From E44-bin32 sp041573795 (lineage in GTDB: Bacteria; Chloroflexota; Anaerolineae; Anaerolineales; E44-bin32): a DNA stretch of 31,715 bases. The stretch's first letter is position 1. Every line of letters begins with the position of its first letter. The notes beneath the pieces were generated by a model, which was not told the DNA's origin, made no database searches, and saw nothing but the letters and a program-made list of their open reading frames with translations. The stretch is from contig JBFFQB010000023.1 in the NCBI GenBank assembly GCA_041573795.1, forward strand, positions 1 through 31,715. The letters run 5' to 3'. The position numbers and the translations under genes were made by a program. This document shows, piece after piece, positions 7,649 through 15,908 of this stretch.

Positions 7649-10219
7649 ATGGCCAAGTCTGTCACTCCCATCCGAAAGCAATATCTGGATATAAAAGCGC
7701 AATATCCTGACGCAATTCTTTTCTTCCGTCTGGGTGATTTCTATGAAACTTTCGACGAGGACGCTGAAATTGCCGCAAGAGAGCTGGATATTGTTCTTAC
7801 CTCCCGCAATGTTGCCAAGGGCGATCGGATTCCAATGGCTGGAATTCCTCATCATGCCGCCGAGGCATACATCGCCAAACTGATTGAACGTGGCTTCCAC
7901 GTAGCCATTTGTGAGCAGATTGGGGATGGTCCGGTGAAGGGACTTTTCCCCCGCGAGGTCGTGCGGGTGATAACACCAGGCACAGTGCTTGAGTCGGAGT
8001 ATCTGCTGGCCGAGAGAAATAATTATCTGCTCGCTATCTGGCAGACTGAGGAAGGTTTAGGGCTTTCCTTTGCAGATATCAGCACAGGTGAATTCGCCGC
8101 TGGTGAATTTATGCCGGAGGATGCGGCCAAGGTGCTTCAGCATGAATTGGCAAGGTTAAATCCAGCAGAGGTGCTCCACCCGGAATCGATGACGATCGAG
8201 GCGATCTGGAGTGGCCATAGCACAGCGATCCCTGATTGGCGTTTTGAACCTGATCGAGCCGAGGCAGAAATCCTACGGCATTTCAAAGCAAAAAGCCTGG
8301 ACGGTTTCGGTCTTGGTTCCTCAAAGTTAGCCGCCCGGGCAGCGGGGGTATTGCTTGAATATCTTAAACAATCTCAGGCTGCCGTTCTGCCGACATTATC
8401 CAGCCTCTCTACCTACAATCTCGAAGAGTTTATGGTGATCGATTCGGCAACACGTAGAAACCTTGAGATAACGAGCACGCTGCGTAAGGGGGAGGAGAAA
8501 GGATCGCTCCTAGGCGTTATTGATCGAACCGTCACGCCGCTGGGAAAGAGACTGATCCGACAGTGGATGAATCAACCGTTGCTGGATATCCAGCGGATTG
8601 AAGGTCGATTGGATCAGGTTGATGCATTCTTCGAGGATGGTTTGTGGCGGGTTGAAATGCGGACCGCCCTGAAAGGGTTCGGGGATCTTGAGCGTTTGAC
8701 CAACCGGATCATTGTTGGATTGGCGCGCCCACGAGATCTCGTTGCGCTGCGAGAATCTCTTGAGCATGTTCCTGGTCTCCTCGATCAGCTTAACCAGAAG
8801 AAGTCTAAAGCCTTCAAGGCATTATCCTCTGCATTCGATCCCTGCATGGACATCCGAGATTTCTTAGAGAAAAGCATTGCGGAAGATCCCCCTGCAACGC
8901 TGGCGCATTCCGGTGTGATCCGGCCTGGCTATTCAGAGGAGCTCGACGCGCTCATGGAGTCAACCCGCAGCGCCAGGGATTGGATTTCGAATCTTGAAAG
9001 CGTGGAGCGGGAACGAACCGCAATAAAGAGCCTGAAGGTGGGATACAACAAAGTATTTGGATATTACATTGAAGTAACCAAAGCCAATAGTGAAAATGTT
9101 CCAGAGGACTATATCCGCAAGCAAACGCTTGTGAATGCGGAACGATATATTACTCCCGAGATGAAGGACTATGAAGCGCGGGTGCTTTCTGCAGAGGAGC
9201 AGATTCGCGAGGTCGAAGGGAGAATTTTCAGCGGTATTTGTCAACATATTACCGAGCACGGCAAACGACTTTTGCACCTGGCCGCTGACATCGCTCGCCT
9301 TGATGTCGTGGCGGCACTTGCAGAAGTTTCGGCAGCCAAGGGGTATGTACGTCCTGAACTGCTCGAAGACGAGACGATCGAGATCCATGACGGGCGCCAT
9401 CCGGTTGTGGAGGATCTCCTCGGGGCGGGGATGCGATTTGTTCCGAACGACGCAAGGTTTGAATCGGGTGAGCGTATTCGCATCCTCACCGGACCGAATA
9501 TGAGCGGAAAATCCACCTATCTACGCCAGGTGGCAATCATCTTCTTATTGGCTCAAATGGGTTGTTTTGTTCCCGCAACGAAGGCTCGCTTGGGGATCGC
9601 AGATCGGATCTTCACGCGTATAGGGGCGCAGGACGAGATCTATGCTGGGCAGTCGACCTTTATGGTTGAGATGATCGAGACGGCCAATATCCTGCACAAT
9701 GCCAGCAAACGCAGCCTGCTCATACTCGATGAGATTGGACGCGGAACCAGCACGTACGACGGCGTTTCGATCGCCTGGGCCGTGGTTGAATATATCCATA
9801 ACCATCCCAGGATTCGTGCACGAACGCTCTTTGCCACCCACTATCATGAGCTAACGCATATGGTCGATAGCCTTCCAGGAATTCGTAACTACAATGTTGC
9901 CGTTGCGGAAGAAGGGGGCGAGGTCGTATTTCTGCATCACATCAATCCTGGAGGTGCGGATAAGTCCTATGGCATCCATGTTGCGGAATTAGCGGGGTTA
10001 CCGCGCTCCGTGATCAATCGCGCCCAGGAAATTCTGGCAAAGTTTGAAGCCTCCGTGGATCAACCCGTGCAGGGGGAGGCGCTGCCCATCCACCAGATGA
10101 CATTTCTAGCTGAAACACACCCCTTACTTGAAGAGTTGGAAGCGCTTGATCTTAATGGCCTGAACCCTCTGGAAGCGCTAAATCGACTCTATGACTGGCA
10201 GAAACGCTTTCTCGGATAG
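7649..10219 (+). CDS. mutS: DNA mismatch repair protein MutS
   Basis: MutS recognises base mismatches and small loops in DNA and recruits MutL in an ATP-dependent way. The 856 residues match the bacterial MutS1 length. The mismatch-reading motif GDFYE lies in the N-terminal domain with Phe31 and Glu33. The connector, lever and clamp regions follow. The ATPase domain carries Walker A TGPNMSGKST (about 614-623), Walker B LLILDEIGRGTSTYDG, and the FATHYHEL switch. The C-terminal region ends soon after the helix-turn-helix segment, as in many Gram-positive-type MutS proteins. No mutL gene is adjacent. It is transcribed divergently from the ROK gene and converges with the amidohydrolase-CYTH gene, with only 24 bases between the stops and no clear terminator. 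Confidence 0.98.
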   Translation: MAKSVTPIRKQYLDIKAQYPDAILFFRLGDFYETFDEDAEIAARELDIVLTSRNVAKGDRIPMAGIPHHAAEAYIAKLIERGFHVAICEQIGDGPVKGLFPREVVRVITPGTVLESEYLLAERNNYLLAIWQTEEGLGLSFADISTGEFAAGEFMPEDAAKVLQHELARLNPAEVLHPESMTIEAIWSGHSTAIPDWRFEPDRAEAEILRHFKAKSLDGFGLGSSKLAARAAGVLLEYLKQSQAAVLPTLSSLSTYNLEEFMVIDSATRRNLEITSTLRKGEEKGSLLGVIDRTVTPLGKRLIRQWMNQPLLDIQRIEGRLDQVDAFFEDGLWRVEMRTALKGFGDLERLTNRIIVGLARPRDLVALRESLEHVPGLLDQLNQKKSKAFKALSSAFDPCMDIRDFLEKSIAEDPPATLAHSGVIRPGYSEELDALMESTRSARDWISNLESVERERTAIKSLKVGYNKVFGYYIEVTKANSENVPEDYIRKQTLVNAERYITPEMKDYEARVLSAEEQIREVEGRIFSGICQHITEHGKRLLHLAADIARLDVVAALAEVSAAKGYVRPELLEDETIEIHDGRHPVVEDLLGAGMRFVPNDARFESGERIRILTGPNMSGKSTYLRQVAIIFLLAQMGCFVPATKARLGIADRIFTRIGAQDEIYAGQSTFMVEMIETANILHNASKRSLLILDEIGRGTSTYDGVSIAWAVVEYIHNHPRIRARTLFATHYHELTHMVDSLPGIRNYNVAVAEEGGEVVFLHHINPGGADKSYGIHVAELAGLPRSVINRAQEILAKFEASVDQPVQGEALPIHQMTFLAETHPLLEELEALDLNGLNPLEALNRLYDWQKRFLG

Positions 10220-10243
10220 TCCTTAGGGATCACGTGAACCTGG

Positions 10244-12232
10244 CTAGGCGGAGCGTGTTCTTGTGAGGTAATCTGGATATTCATCCAGAACGGGAGCAGC
10301 AGCAGCCAAGCCGAGATCCTTCAGCATGGAAGTGATGTGCTCGGCTTTTATTTCAGCATCCTTTCGGGACCACGTGCGGCTCTTAATTTCCAGGAAGGTT
10401 TCCTCCACAGCCGGATCAAGAATCTCGTCCACATTTATGAAGAATTCCAGCTCTTGATAGCGGACAAGCCAACGGCGTCGATCCTTGCATATATTGATTT
10501 CACTCTCGGGTTTAAAGTACTCCCGATAAAAGCGTGGGGAGTATTGTGCGGGGGCGATAAAGCGCGAGCGTGAGAGCATGGCTGAGTTGGCGTACTCTCT
10601 CTCCTTTGCGGGGCCGGTAAGGGTCAGGCGTGAGCGGACGTTGTACACCTCCCCTTCCTCGTTGATGAATTCATCCTCACGATAGCGGAGCCGGGTATTG
10701 TCTCTATCATCAAAGGCGAAGTAAGTATCATATTCGCGATAATGAGCTTCGCGCAGGATCTCGAAGCGGCCGTTATCGAGCTGATCTATGACGAGGGCGG
10801 GATCGGGTAGCAGGACTTTGATTTGGACCTCGTAGCTCTCTTCCTGCTCGGCGCCTCCAATGGCGATCAGCTTCGAGAGAACTGAATCCTCGCGTTCGAT
10901 CAAGAACATGTCGATGCGTTTTGCATATTCGGCCGCCTGCTCGAGTAGACTTGCCTGATCGATGGTAAGCAATTCCGCCTGGCGCATGACCCATTGACCG
11001 TTCACCATAACATCCCGGACGTCGGTTGATTTAGCCGCGTATACCAAACGGGCATAAATTGAGTTGGGATCGCGGTCAAAGTGTGGAAAATTATGGGTGG
11101 AATGGAGCTGTACACTGATGATGTCTGCTCGTTTACCCGCTTCCAGGGAGCCGACGCGATCACCAAGGTGGAGGGCGTGCGCCCCCATGCGCGTAGCCAT
11201 CTCGACGGCTTTGCCTGCTGGCAGGGCAGTAGGATCATTTGTACTCGTCTTGGCGATAAAAGAAGCGAGGCGCATTTCTTCGAAAAGATCAAGGTTATTA
11301 TTTGATGCTGGGCCATCCGTTCCGACCCCGACGTTCAACCCGATTGCGAGCATATCCACGATAGGTGCGATGCCTGAGGCAAGTTTCAAATTGCTTGAAG
11401 GATTATGGGCTACACCCGTATGGGAATGTTCAAGTGTGTGAATCTCTCCATCATCAACATGGACACAGTGAGCAGCAATGACTTTTGCTTCCAGAAGCCC
11501 CATCTTTTTAACCCACGGGATCACTGGCATATCATACTCGTCTCGCCAGTCCCGAACTTCCTGGTAAGTTTCAGCGATATGGATGTGCAACGGCACATCG
11601 AATTCCAGGGCTAGGTCTGTGCAATCCTTGAGAATATCCTCTGTACAGGTATAGGGGGCATGCGGAGCCACTGCGGGGACAATCAGGGAATGATCTTTCC
11701 AGGTCTCGATAAGATTTCTCGCCCTTGCAAGTGAATCTTCATAGGATTCAGCATCTGGAGAGGGGAATTTTAATACGGTCTGTCCGCATACGCCCCTTAG
11801 GCCTGCTTCTGCTGTTGCCTGGGCGACTGTATCCTCAAAATAGTACATATCCGCGAAGGTTGTAATTCCGCCACGTATCATTTCAGCACAGGCGAGCAGA
11901 GCGCCGAGCCGGCAAAATTCAGGCGTTACGAATTCTCGTTCAACCGGCATGATATAGCCCAATAGCCACACATCCAGGCGAAGGTCATCTGCCAGCCCTC
12001 TCAGCAAAGTCATGGGTATATGCGTATGGGCATTGATGAGACCCGGCATGAGCAATTGCGTACCAAAATCGATTTGCTCATCGCTACTGTAGGCTTTCAA
12101 TATTTGATCCTTCGCTCCCACAGCTACAATCTGCTCTCCATGGACCGCAATTGCGCCATCCGTAAGGATAGATCCTTCGGCGTCCATCGTCAGGATTGTC
12201 TGGGAGAGTAGGATTGAATCAACCGTCTTCAT
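10244..12232 (-). CDS. Fusion protein: MTA/SAH-deaminase-like amidohydrolase + CYTH (triphosphate tunnel) domain
   Basis: One uninterrupted 662-residue frame joins two unrelated enzymes. Residues 1 to about 440 are a metal-dependent amidohydrolase closest in motif to 5'-methylthioadenosine/S-adenosylhomocysteine deaminases. It has H69-T-H71, the MTLLRGLADD segment, H218 and E221 in HIHIAET, H255 in AAHCVH, and D306 in GTDGP, so the metal site looks intact. Residues about 465-645 resemble the CYTH fold of class IV adenylate cyclases and thiamine/inorganic triphosphatases. The first-strand ExExK motif reads E468-V-Q470-I-K472; later come YDTYFAFDD, an R-x-R pair (RLRYRED), a KDRRRWLVR strand and FLEIK with E615. 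One conserved acidic residue is therefore Gln. The start at 12232 is supported by AGGTGA three bases upstream. The gene is divergent from a nucleoside phosphorylase, suggesting nucleoside/nucleotide metabolism. The CYTH assignment is less certain than the deaminase one. Confidence 0.85.
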   Translation of the reverse strand: MKTVDSILLSQTILTMDAEGSILTDGAIAVHGEQIVAVGAKDQILKAYSSDEQIDFGTQLLMPGLINAHTHIPMTLLRGLADDLRLDVWLLGYIMPVEREFVTPEFCRLGALLACAEMIRGGITTFADMYYFEDTVAQATAEAGLRGVCGQTVLKFPSPDAESYEDSLARARNLIETWKDHSLIVPAVAPHAPYTCTEDILKDCTDLALEFDVPLHIHIAETYQEVRDWRDEYDMPVIPWVKKMGLLEAKVIAAHCVHVDDGEIHTLEHSHTGVAHNPSSNLKLASGIAPIVDMLAIGLNVGVGTDGPASNNNLDLFEEMRLASFIAKTSTNDPTALPAGKAVEMATRMGAHALHLGDRVGSLEAGKRADIISVQLHSTHNFPHFDRDPNSIYARLVYAAKSTDVRDVMVNGQWVMRQAELLTIDQASLLEQAAEYAKRIDMFLIEREDSVLSKLIAIGGAEQEESYEVQIKVLLPDPALVIDQLDNGRFEILREAHYREYDTYFAFDDRDNTRLRYREDEFINEEGEVYNVRSRLTLTGPAKEREYANSAMLSRSRFIAPAQYSPRFYREYFKPESEINICKDRRRWLVRYQELEFFINVDEILDPAVEETFLEIKSRTWSRKDAEIKAEHITSMLKDLGLAAAAPVLDEYPDYLTRTRSA

Positions 12233-12261
12233 AAGTCACCTGTGGCTGCGAGATTTTGCTG

Positions 12262-12270
12262 ATTATAGCA
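12262..12270 (-). promoter_or_regulatory. Extended -10 promoter of the amidohydrolase-CYTH gene
   Basis: On the minus strand TG-C-TATAAT (12270-12262) is a perfect extended -10 element; no convincing -35 box accompanies it. Transcription would start near 12255, about 23 bases before the ATG, leaving room for the AGGTGA ribosome site. Confidence 0.55.
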
Positions 12271-12303
12271 GGGAGCAGCTCTGGAGTGGGCATGATCTGG
12301 TTG

Positions 12304-12321
12304 TATAATCTCCCGTGGAGG
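12304..12321 (+). promoter_or_regulatory. -10 box and ribosome site of the pyrimidine-nucleoside phosphorylase gene
   Basis: A perfect TATAAT (12304-12309) lies 20 bases before the ATG at 12329, with only a poor -35 match (CTGGAG, 12281-12286, 17-base spacer). GGAGG at 12317-12321 gives a strong ribosome site 7 bases from the start codon. Confidence 0.5.
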
Positions 12322-12328
12322 AGAATTC

Positions 12329-13639
12329 ATGCGACCGGTTGACATCATCGTACGAAAGCGTAATGGCGAAGAACTTAGCACCGATGAAATTTTCAGCTTC
12401 ATTCGTGGCTTTACGGATGAGCATATACCCGATTATCAGGTATCCGCCTGGGCGATGGCGGTCCTATTAAAAGGAATGAGCGCACGCGAAACAGCGGATT
12501 TAACCTTAGCGCTCGCCGAATCGGGTGAGCAATTGGATTTATCGAAGGTTGTGCCTTTTGCGGTGGACAAACATTCTACCGGTGGCGTTGGGGATAAAAC
12601 AACCCTCGTTGTGGGACCGCTGGTTGCAGCATGTGGTGTCCCTGTCGGTAAGATGTCGGGGAGGGGGCTCGGGTTTAGCGGTGGTACGCTGGACAAGATG
12701 GAATCCATCGCAGGCTTTAATGTAAGCTTGACAACCGAGCAGTTCCTGCAGCAACTAGGATCGGTAGGGTTTGTACTTTCAGGTCAAAATGCAGAACTAG
12801 CACCGGCTGATGGCAAGCTGTATGCATTACGCGATGTCACCGGAACTGTTCCCTCGATACCCCTGATCGCTTCATCAGTCATGAGTAAAAAAATCGCCGG
12901 TGGGGCTCAAGCGGTTGTCCTAGATGTTAAGGTCGGACTGGGCGCATTTATGGATACTTTGGACCAGGCACGCTCTCTGGCACAGCGCATGGTCGAGATC
13001 GGCAAGCATGCCGGGCGTAAAGTCACCGCCCTAATCTCTGACATGAACCAACCTCTTGGCTGTGCGGTAGGCAATGCGCTCGAAGTGAAAGAGGCGCTGG
13101 ACACGTTGAAGGGTGGAGGACCGGAGGATTTCAGAGAGCATTGTCTGGTGGTCTCGGGGCACATGCTCCACCTGGCTGGTAAAGCCGAGGAGTTTGAAGC
13201 CGCCCGGGATATCGCCGCAGACTGCCTTATGAGTGGAGATGCCCTCGCGAAGTTCAAACAGATGGTGAGCGCACAGGGAGGAGATATCTCCATGATCGAG
13301 GATCCTTCCCGCTTGCCTGAAGCGAAGGTAAAACGCATTGTTACATCTCCCTCCCGTGGTTACGTGCAAGAACTTCACGCTGGCAAAATCGGGCTTGCAG
13401 CGATGGCGTTAGGTGCAGGTAGAGCCAAGAAAGGCGATCCAGTAGATCATGCCGTTGGTATTCTTGTGGAACGCAATGTAGGTGATGCGGTTGAAGCTGG
13501 TGCAACCCTCTATACGATCCATGCAAGCAGCGAAACAGACGCATCTGAAGTAAGTGCACATCTCCTGGAATGTACACGAATTTCACCTTCTGCTGTCGAA
13601 CCTCTGCCGCTTTTTTATGAGACGATTACAGATAGCTGA
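12329..13639 (+). CDS. pdp: Pyrimidine-nucleoside (thymidine) phosphorylase
   Basis: This enzyme reversibly splits thymidine, uridine or deoxyuridine with phosphate to give free base and (deoxy)ribose 1-phosphate. The 436 residues align closely with Bacillus-type Pdp from end to end. Phosphate and substrate residues are present: K81-H82-S83 in VDKHSTGG, S110, T120, R168 in ALRDVTG, S183 and K187 in SSVMSKK. The C-terminal DPSRLPEAKVKRIV and LGAGRAKKGDPVDHAVGI segments also match. The family signature normally reads GRGLGHTGGTxDK; here it is GRGLGFSGGTLDK, with Phe116-Ser117 replacing His-Thr. Known phosphate contacts are kept, so the enzyme is probably active. The gene is alone on its strand, divergent from the deaminase-CYTH fusion, which suggests joint nucleoside salvage. 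Confidence 0.95.
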   Translation: MRPVDIIVRKRNGEELSTDEIFSFIRGFTDEHIPDYQVSAWAMAVLLKGMSARETADLTLALAESGEQLDLSKVVPFAVDKHSTGGVGDKTTLVVGPLVAACGVPVGKMSGRGLGFSGGTLDKMESIAGFNVSLTTEQFLQQLGSVGFVLSGQNAELAPADGKLYALRDVTGTVPSIPLIASSVMSKKIAGGAQAVVLDVKVGLGAFMDTLDQARSLAQRMVEIGKHAGRKVTALISDMNQPLGCAVGNALEVKEALDTLKGGGPEDFREHCLVVSGHMLHLAGKAEEFEAARDIAADCLMSGDALAKFKQMVSAQGGDISMIEDPSRLPEAKVKRIVTSPSRGYVQELHAGKIGLAAMALGAGRAKKGDPVDHAVGILVERNVGDAVEAGATLYTIHASSETDASEVSAHLLECTRISPSAVEPLPLFYETITDS

Positions 13640-13721
13640 CGCTTCTCTTCGGTACTAATTCATATTGCGCTCTCCTGTGTAAAGCAATACATCAATTATT
13701 TTTGATAAGCTTCATGTTGAG

Positions 13722-14318
13722 ATGGAAATAATTCGTGTATTGATTCTCTCTGATGATCCCTTGAGTCGGGCAGGGTTAGTGAGCATCCTGACTGAAGATA
13801 AATCGCTCAACGTCGTCGCTCAAGCTGGAATGGATCGATTCAACCAGGCGCTTATCGACGTATTCACACCAGATATCATTCTGGTTGAAAGCCACGCACC
13901 CCCAGATGACAATTTCCTTACCTTCAATATGCCTGTGGTTGTGCTCTCTGGGTTAAAAGATGACCTGGCTAGACGTGGATATGGCCTGAACATCATTCCC
14001 AGGGATTCTGAGCTAGCCATGATCAGCGCAGCACTCCATGCTGTTGCGATTGGATTGGATATCCAACCGGCAACCGCACATAAGCCTAACCATTTCAAAG
14101 AGAATTATGATGCGCTGCTGGAAGCGCTTACCAGGCGCGAAGGGGAGGTCATGCAACTAATCGCTCAGGGATTGACAAACCGTGCAATTGGTCAGGTATT
14201 GAAGATACAGGAGAGCACAGTCAAATATCACGTTAATAAAATCCTTGAGAAATTAGGCGCCCAAAGCAGGACAGAAGCTGTGATTATCGCTTCCAGAAAT
14301 GGATTGATCACGCTGTGA
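13722..14318 (+). CDS. LuxR/NarL-type regulator with degenerate receiver domain
   Basis: A 198-residue DNA-binding regulator. The C-terminal region (about 132-198) is a LuxR-type helix-turn-helix: LTRREGEVMQLIAQGLTNRAIG, then ESTVKYHVNKILEKLGAQSRTEAV. The N-terminal region resembles a response-regulator receiver: VLILSDDPLSRAGL keeps the acidic pair D11-D12. The phosphoacceptor position in PDIILVESHA is Glu56 instead of Asp, and the conserved Lys near residue 94 is absent (IIPRDS). It is therefore probably not switched by phosphorylation; Glu can mimic the phosphorylated state. No histidine kinase is encoded nearby. The ATG at 13722 has only a weak ribosome site. A strong terminator follows, so it is a single-gene unit in front of the protease pair, which may or may not be its target. 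Confidence 0.88.
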   Translation: MEIIRVLILSDDPLSRAGLVSILTEDKSLNVVAQAGMDRFNQALIDVFTPDIILVESHAPPDDNFLTFNMPVVVLSGLKDDLARRGYGLNIIPRDSELAMISAALHAVAIGLDIQPATAHKPNHFKENYDALLEALTRREGEVMQLIAQGLTNRAIGQVLKIQESTVKYHVNKILEKLGAQSRTEAVIIASRNGLITL

Positions 14319-14337
14319 ACCTCTACCAGGAGCTAGG

Positions 14338-14366
14338 AAAACCCCCACCGAAAGGTGGGGGTTTTT
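14338..14366 (+). terminator. Rho-independent terminator after the LuxR-type regulator gene
   Basis: CCCCCACC (14342-14349), a GAAA tetraloop and GGTGGGGG (14354-14361) form a perfect 8-bp GC-rich stem, followed by five T (14362-14366) and preceded by AAAA. The A-tract lets the hairpin work in both directions, but only the plus-strand gene ends here. Confidence 0.93.
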
Positions 14367-14407
14367 GTTCGAGCATCCAGATAAACTGAGACACAGGAGG
14401 CCAGACT

Positions 14408-15307
14408 ATGAGCATGACCTTAGAAAAATTGTCGGAAGATTTTGCTGAGGCCGTAGAATCTGCGAGTTCCAGCGTCATCAGGGTAGAAGGGAGGTCACGT
14501 CTTGCTGCCAGCGGTATTCTCTGGAAAGAACCAGGCGTGATCATCACTGCACATCATGTGCTTCAGCGTGATGAAAAATTGAGCGTGGGTTTACCATCAG
14601 GTGAGACGTTGAAGGCTGAGCTGGTCGGGCGTGATGCCAGTGTCGATTTGGCTGTGGTGAGAGTCGAATCCGATCTTTCGTCTGCTGTGTGGAAGGCGAC
14701 GGATCGCCTGCGGGTTGGACATCTCGTACTGGCATTAGGCCGTCCTGGAAAAAATGTCATGGCGACTCATGGCATCATCAGTAGCTTGCTCGGGGAATTT
14801 AGAATTCCGTTTGGTAGTAAAGAAGAACGCCTGATTCAGACAGACGTTGTGATGTATCCCGGTTTTTCAGGGGGGCCTCTCGTTGATGCGAATGGGGCAA
14901 TCATCGGCATGAATACTTCTGGGCTCCAGCGGGGGATCAGCGTGTCGCTTCCTCTTCAAGCCCTCGAAGGCAGAGTAACTGCCTTGCTTGCGCATGGCTA
15001 TATCCGCAGAGGGTATCTCGGAATAAGCCTGCAGCCTGTGCGGCTGCCCACCACTCTTCGCAGGCAAGTTAAGCAAGAAACAGGGTTGCTTATCTCAGGA
15101 ATTGAAGAAGACAGCCCCGCTGAAAAGGCGAAACTCTTCCAGGGGGATGTACTCATATCCGTTAATAAGGATCCCTTGCGCTTCCCCGATGATTTGCTCC
15201 ATCACCTGGGGAAGGACCACATTGGAGAGGAAATCACCCTTTCCACCATCCGGGGCGGGGCGCTCACGGAGATTAAGGTCGTTGTCGGTGAACGATCCTC
15301 AACGTAG
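14408..15307 (+). CDS. Trypsin-like serine protease with PDZ domain (HtrA/DegP family, no signal peptide)
   Basis: A 299-residue S1C-type protease. The catalytic triad is visible: H50 in IITAHHVL, D80 in SVDLAVVRV and S154 in GFSGGPL. The residue before the active Ser is Phe where HtrA proteins usually have Asn (GNSGGP). A PDZ domain follows at about 205-295 (RGYLGISLQP, then GLLISGIEEDSPAEKAKLFQGDVLISVN). No signal peptide or membrane anchor is present, unlike DegP, DegQ or HtrA, so it should be cytosolic. The ATG at 14408 follows AGGAGG (14395-14400) by 7 bases. Its end overlaps the second protease gene by 20 bases, and the two are likely to be cotranslated. Quality control of damaged proteins is the family expectation, not shown here. 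Confidence 0.9.
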   Translation: MSMTLEKLSEDFAEAVESASSSVIRVEGRSRLAASGILWKEPGVIITAHHVLQRDEKLSVGLPSGETLKAELVGRDASVDLAVVRVESDLSSAVWKATDRLRVGHLVLALGRPGKNVMATHGIISSLLGEFRIPFGSKEERLIQTDVVMYPGFSGGPLVDANGAIIGMNTSGLQRGISVSLPLQALEGRVTALLAHGYIRRGYLGISLQPVRLPTTLRRQVKQETGLLISGIEEDSPAEKAKLFQGDVLISVNKDPLRFPDDLLHHLGKDHIGEEITLSTIRGGALTEIKVVVGERSST

Positions 15308-15908
15308 TCCTCAAGATGGGCCGGTGGAACCGATTAGCGATCAGATCGCTACTATCGTTGCGCGTGTACGGCTTGGAATGGTCAAGATCTCCGATGGGAA
15401 GCGATCCGCCGGAGCTGGAAGCGTCATTCATGCTAGCGGGTTAATTGTGACAAATTCACATGTCGTTCAAAGCAGGGATATCCATGTCCAAATTGGTTCG
15501 GATCGTGTTGTAAGAGGTCATTTGATTGGACGGGATTCTTCAACGGATTTGGCCGCAATCATGGTTGAAGAAGATGATCTGGAAGTTGTCCAAATGGGAG
15601 ATTCGAGCCAAATTCGTCCGGGCGAAGTCGTATTCTCGCTTGGCTATCCGTGGGGAATTGATGGTGGATTAACGTTTGGTGTTGTCATTCAGTTAGGGCC
15701 TTGGCCGATCGGGACCTCGAGTGATCGTGACAATCTGCTTTCAGCCAGTTTGCATCTACGCCCAGGTCATTCAGGCGGACCCATGTTCAATAGCCGTGGT
15801 GAAATTGTAGGTTTGAACACAATGATGCAGGGGCCCGATGTTGGGGTGGCCATCCCGATCAATAGAGCCAAATCCTTTCTCAAAGAAGCCCTCGTTGAGC
15901 GGGCATAA
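15288..15908 (+). CDS. Trypsin-like serine protease, HtrA-related, without PDZ
   Basis: A 206-residue S1C-type protease domain and nothing more. The triad is H58 in IVTNSHVV, D87 in STDLAAIMV and S162 in PGHSGGPM. It is a divergent paralogue of the preceding protease, lacking the PDZ domain. The frame is open far upstream inside the first gene, but the protease homology starts only after the GTG at 15288, which has TAAGG about 9 bases upstream; this start gives a 20-base overlap with the first gene. No secretion signal is present. The two may form mixed oligomers or act in sequence; that is inference from adjacency. The gene converges with the S9 peptidase gene across a 149-base gap in which I see no convincing gene or terminator. 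Confidence 0.85.
   Translation: MNDPQRSPQDGPVEPISDQIATIVARVRLGMVKISDGKRSAGAGSVIHASGLIVTNSHVVQSRDIHVQIGSDRVVRGHLIGRDSSTDLAAIMVEEDDLEVVQMGDSSQIRPGEVVFSLGYPWGIDGGLTFGVVIQLGPWPIGTSSDRDNLLSASLHLRPGHSGGPMFNSRGEIVGLNTMMQGPDVGVAIPINRAKSFLKEALVERA

Noticed and set aside
8960..9400. Minus-strand open frame within mutS (with others at 9241-9847)
   Set aside because: Entirely antisense to conserved MutS codons; composition-driven shadow frames.
12907..13338. 143-codon minus-strand frame within the nucleoside phosphorylase gene
   Set aside because: Low-complexity Ser/Pro/Ala-rich translation, antisense to a conserved enzyme, no start signals.
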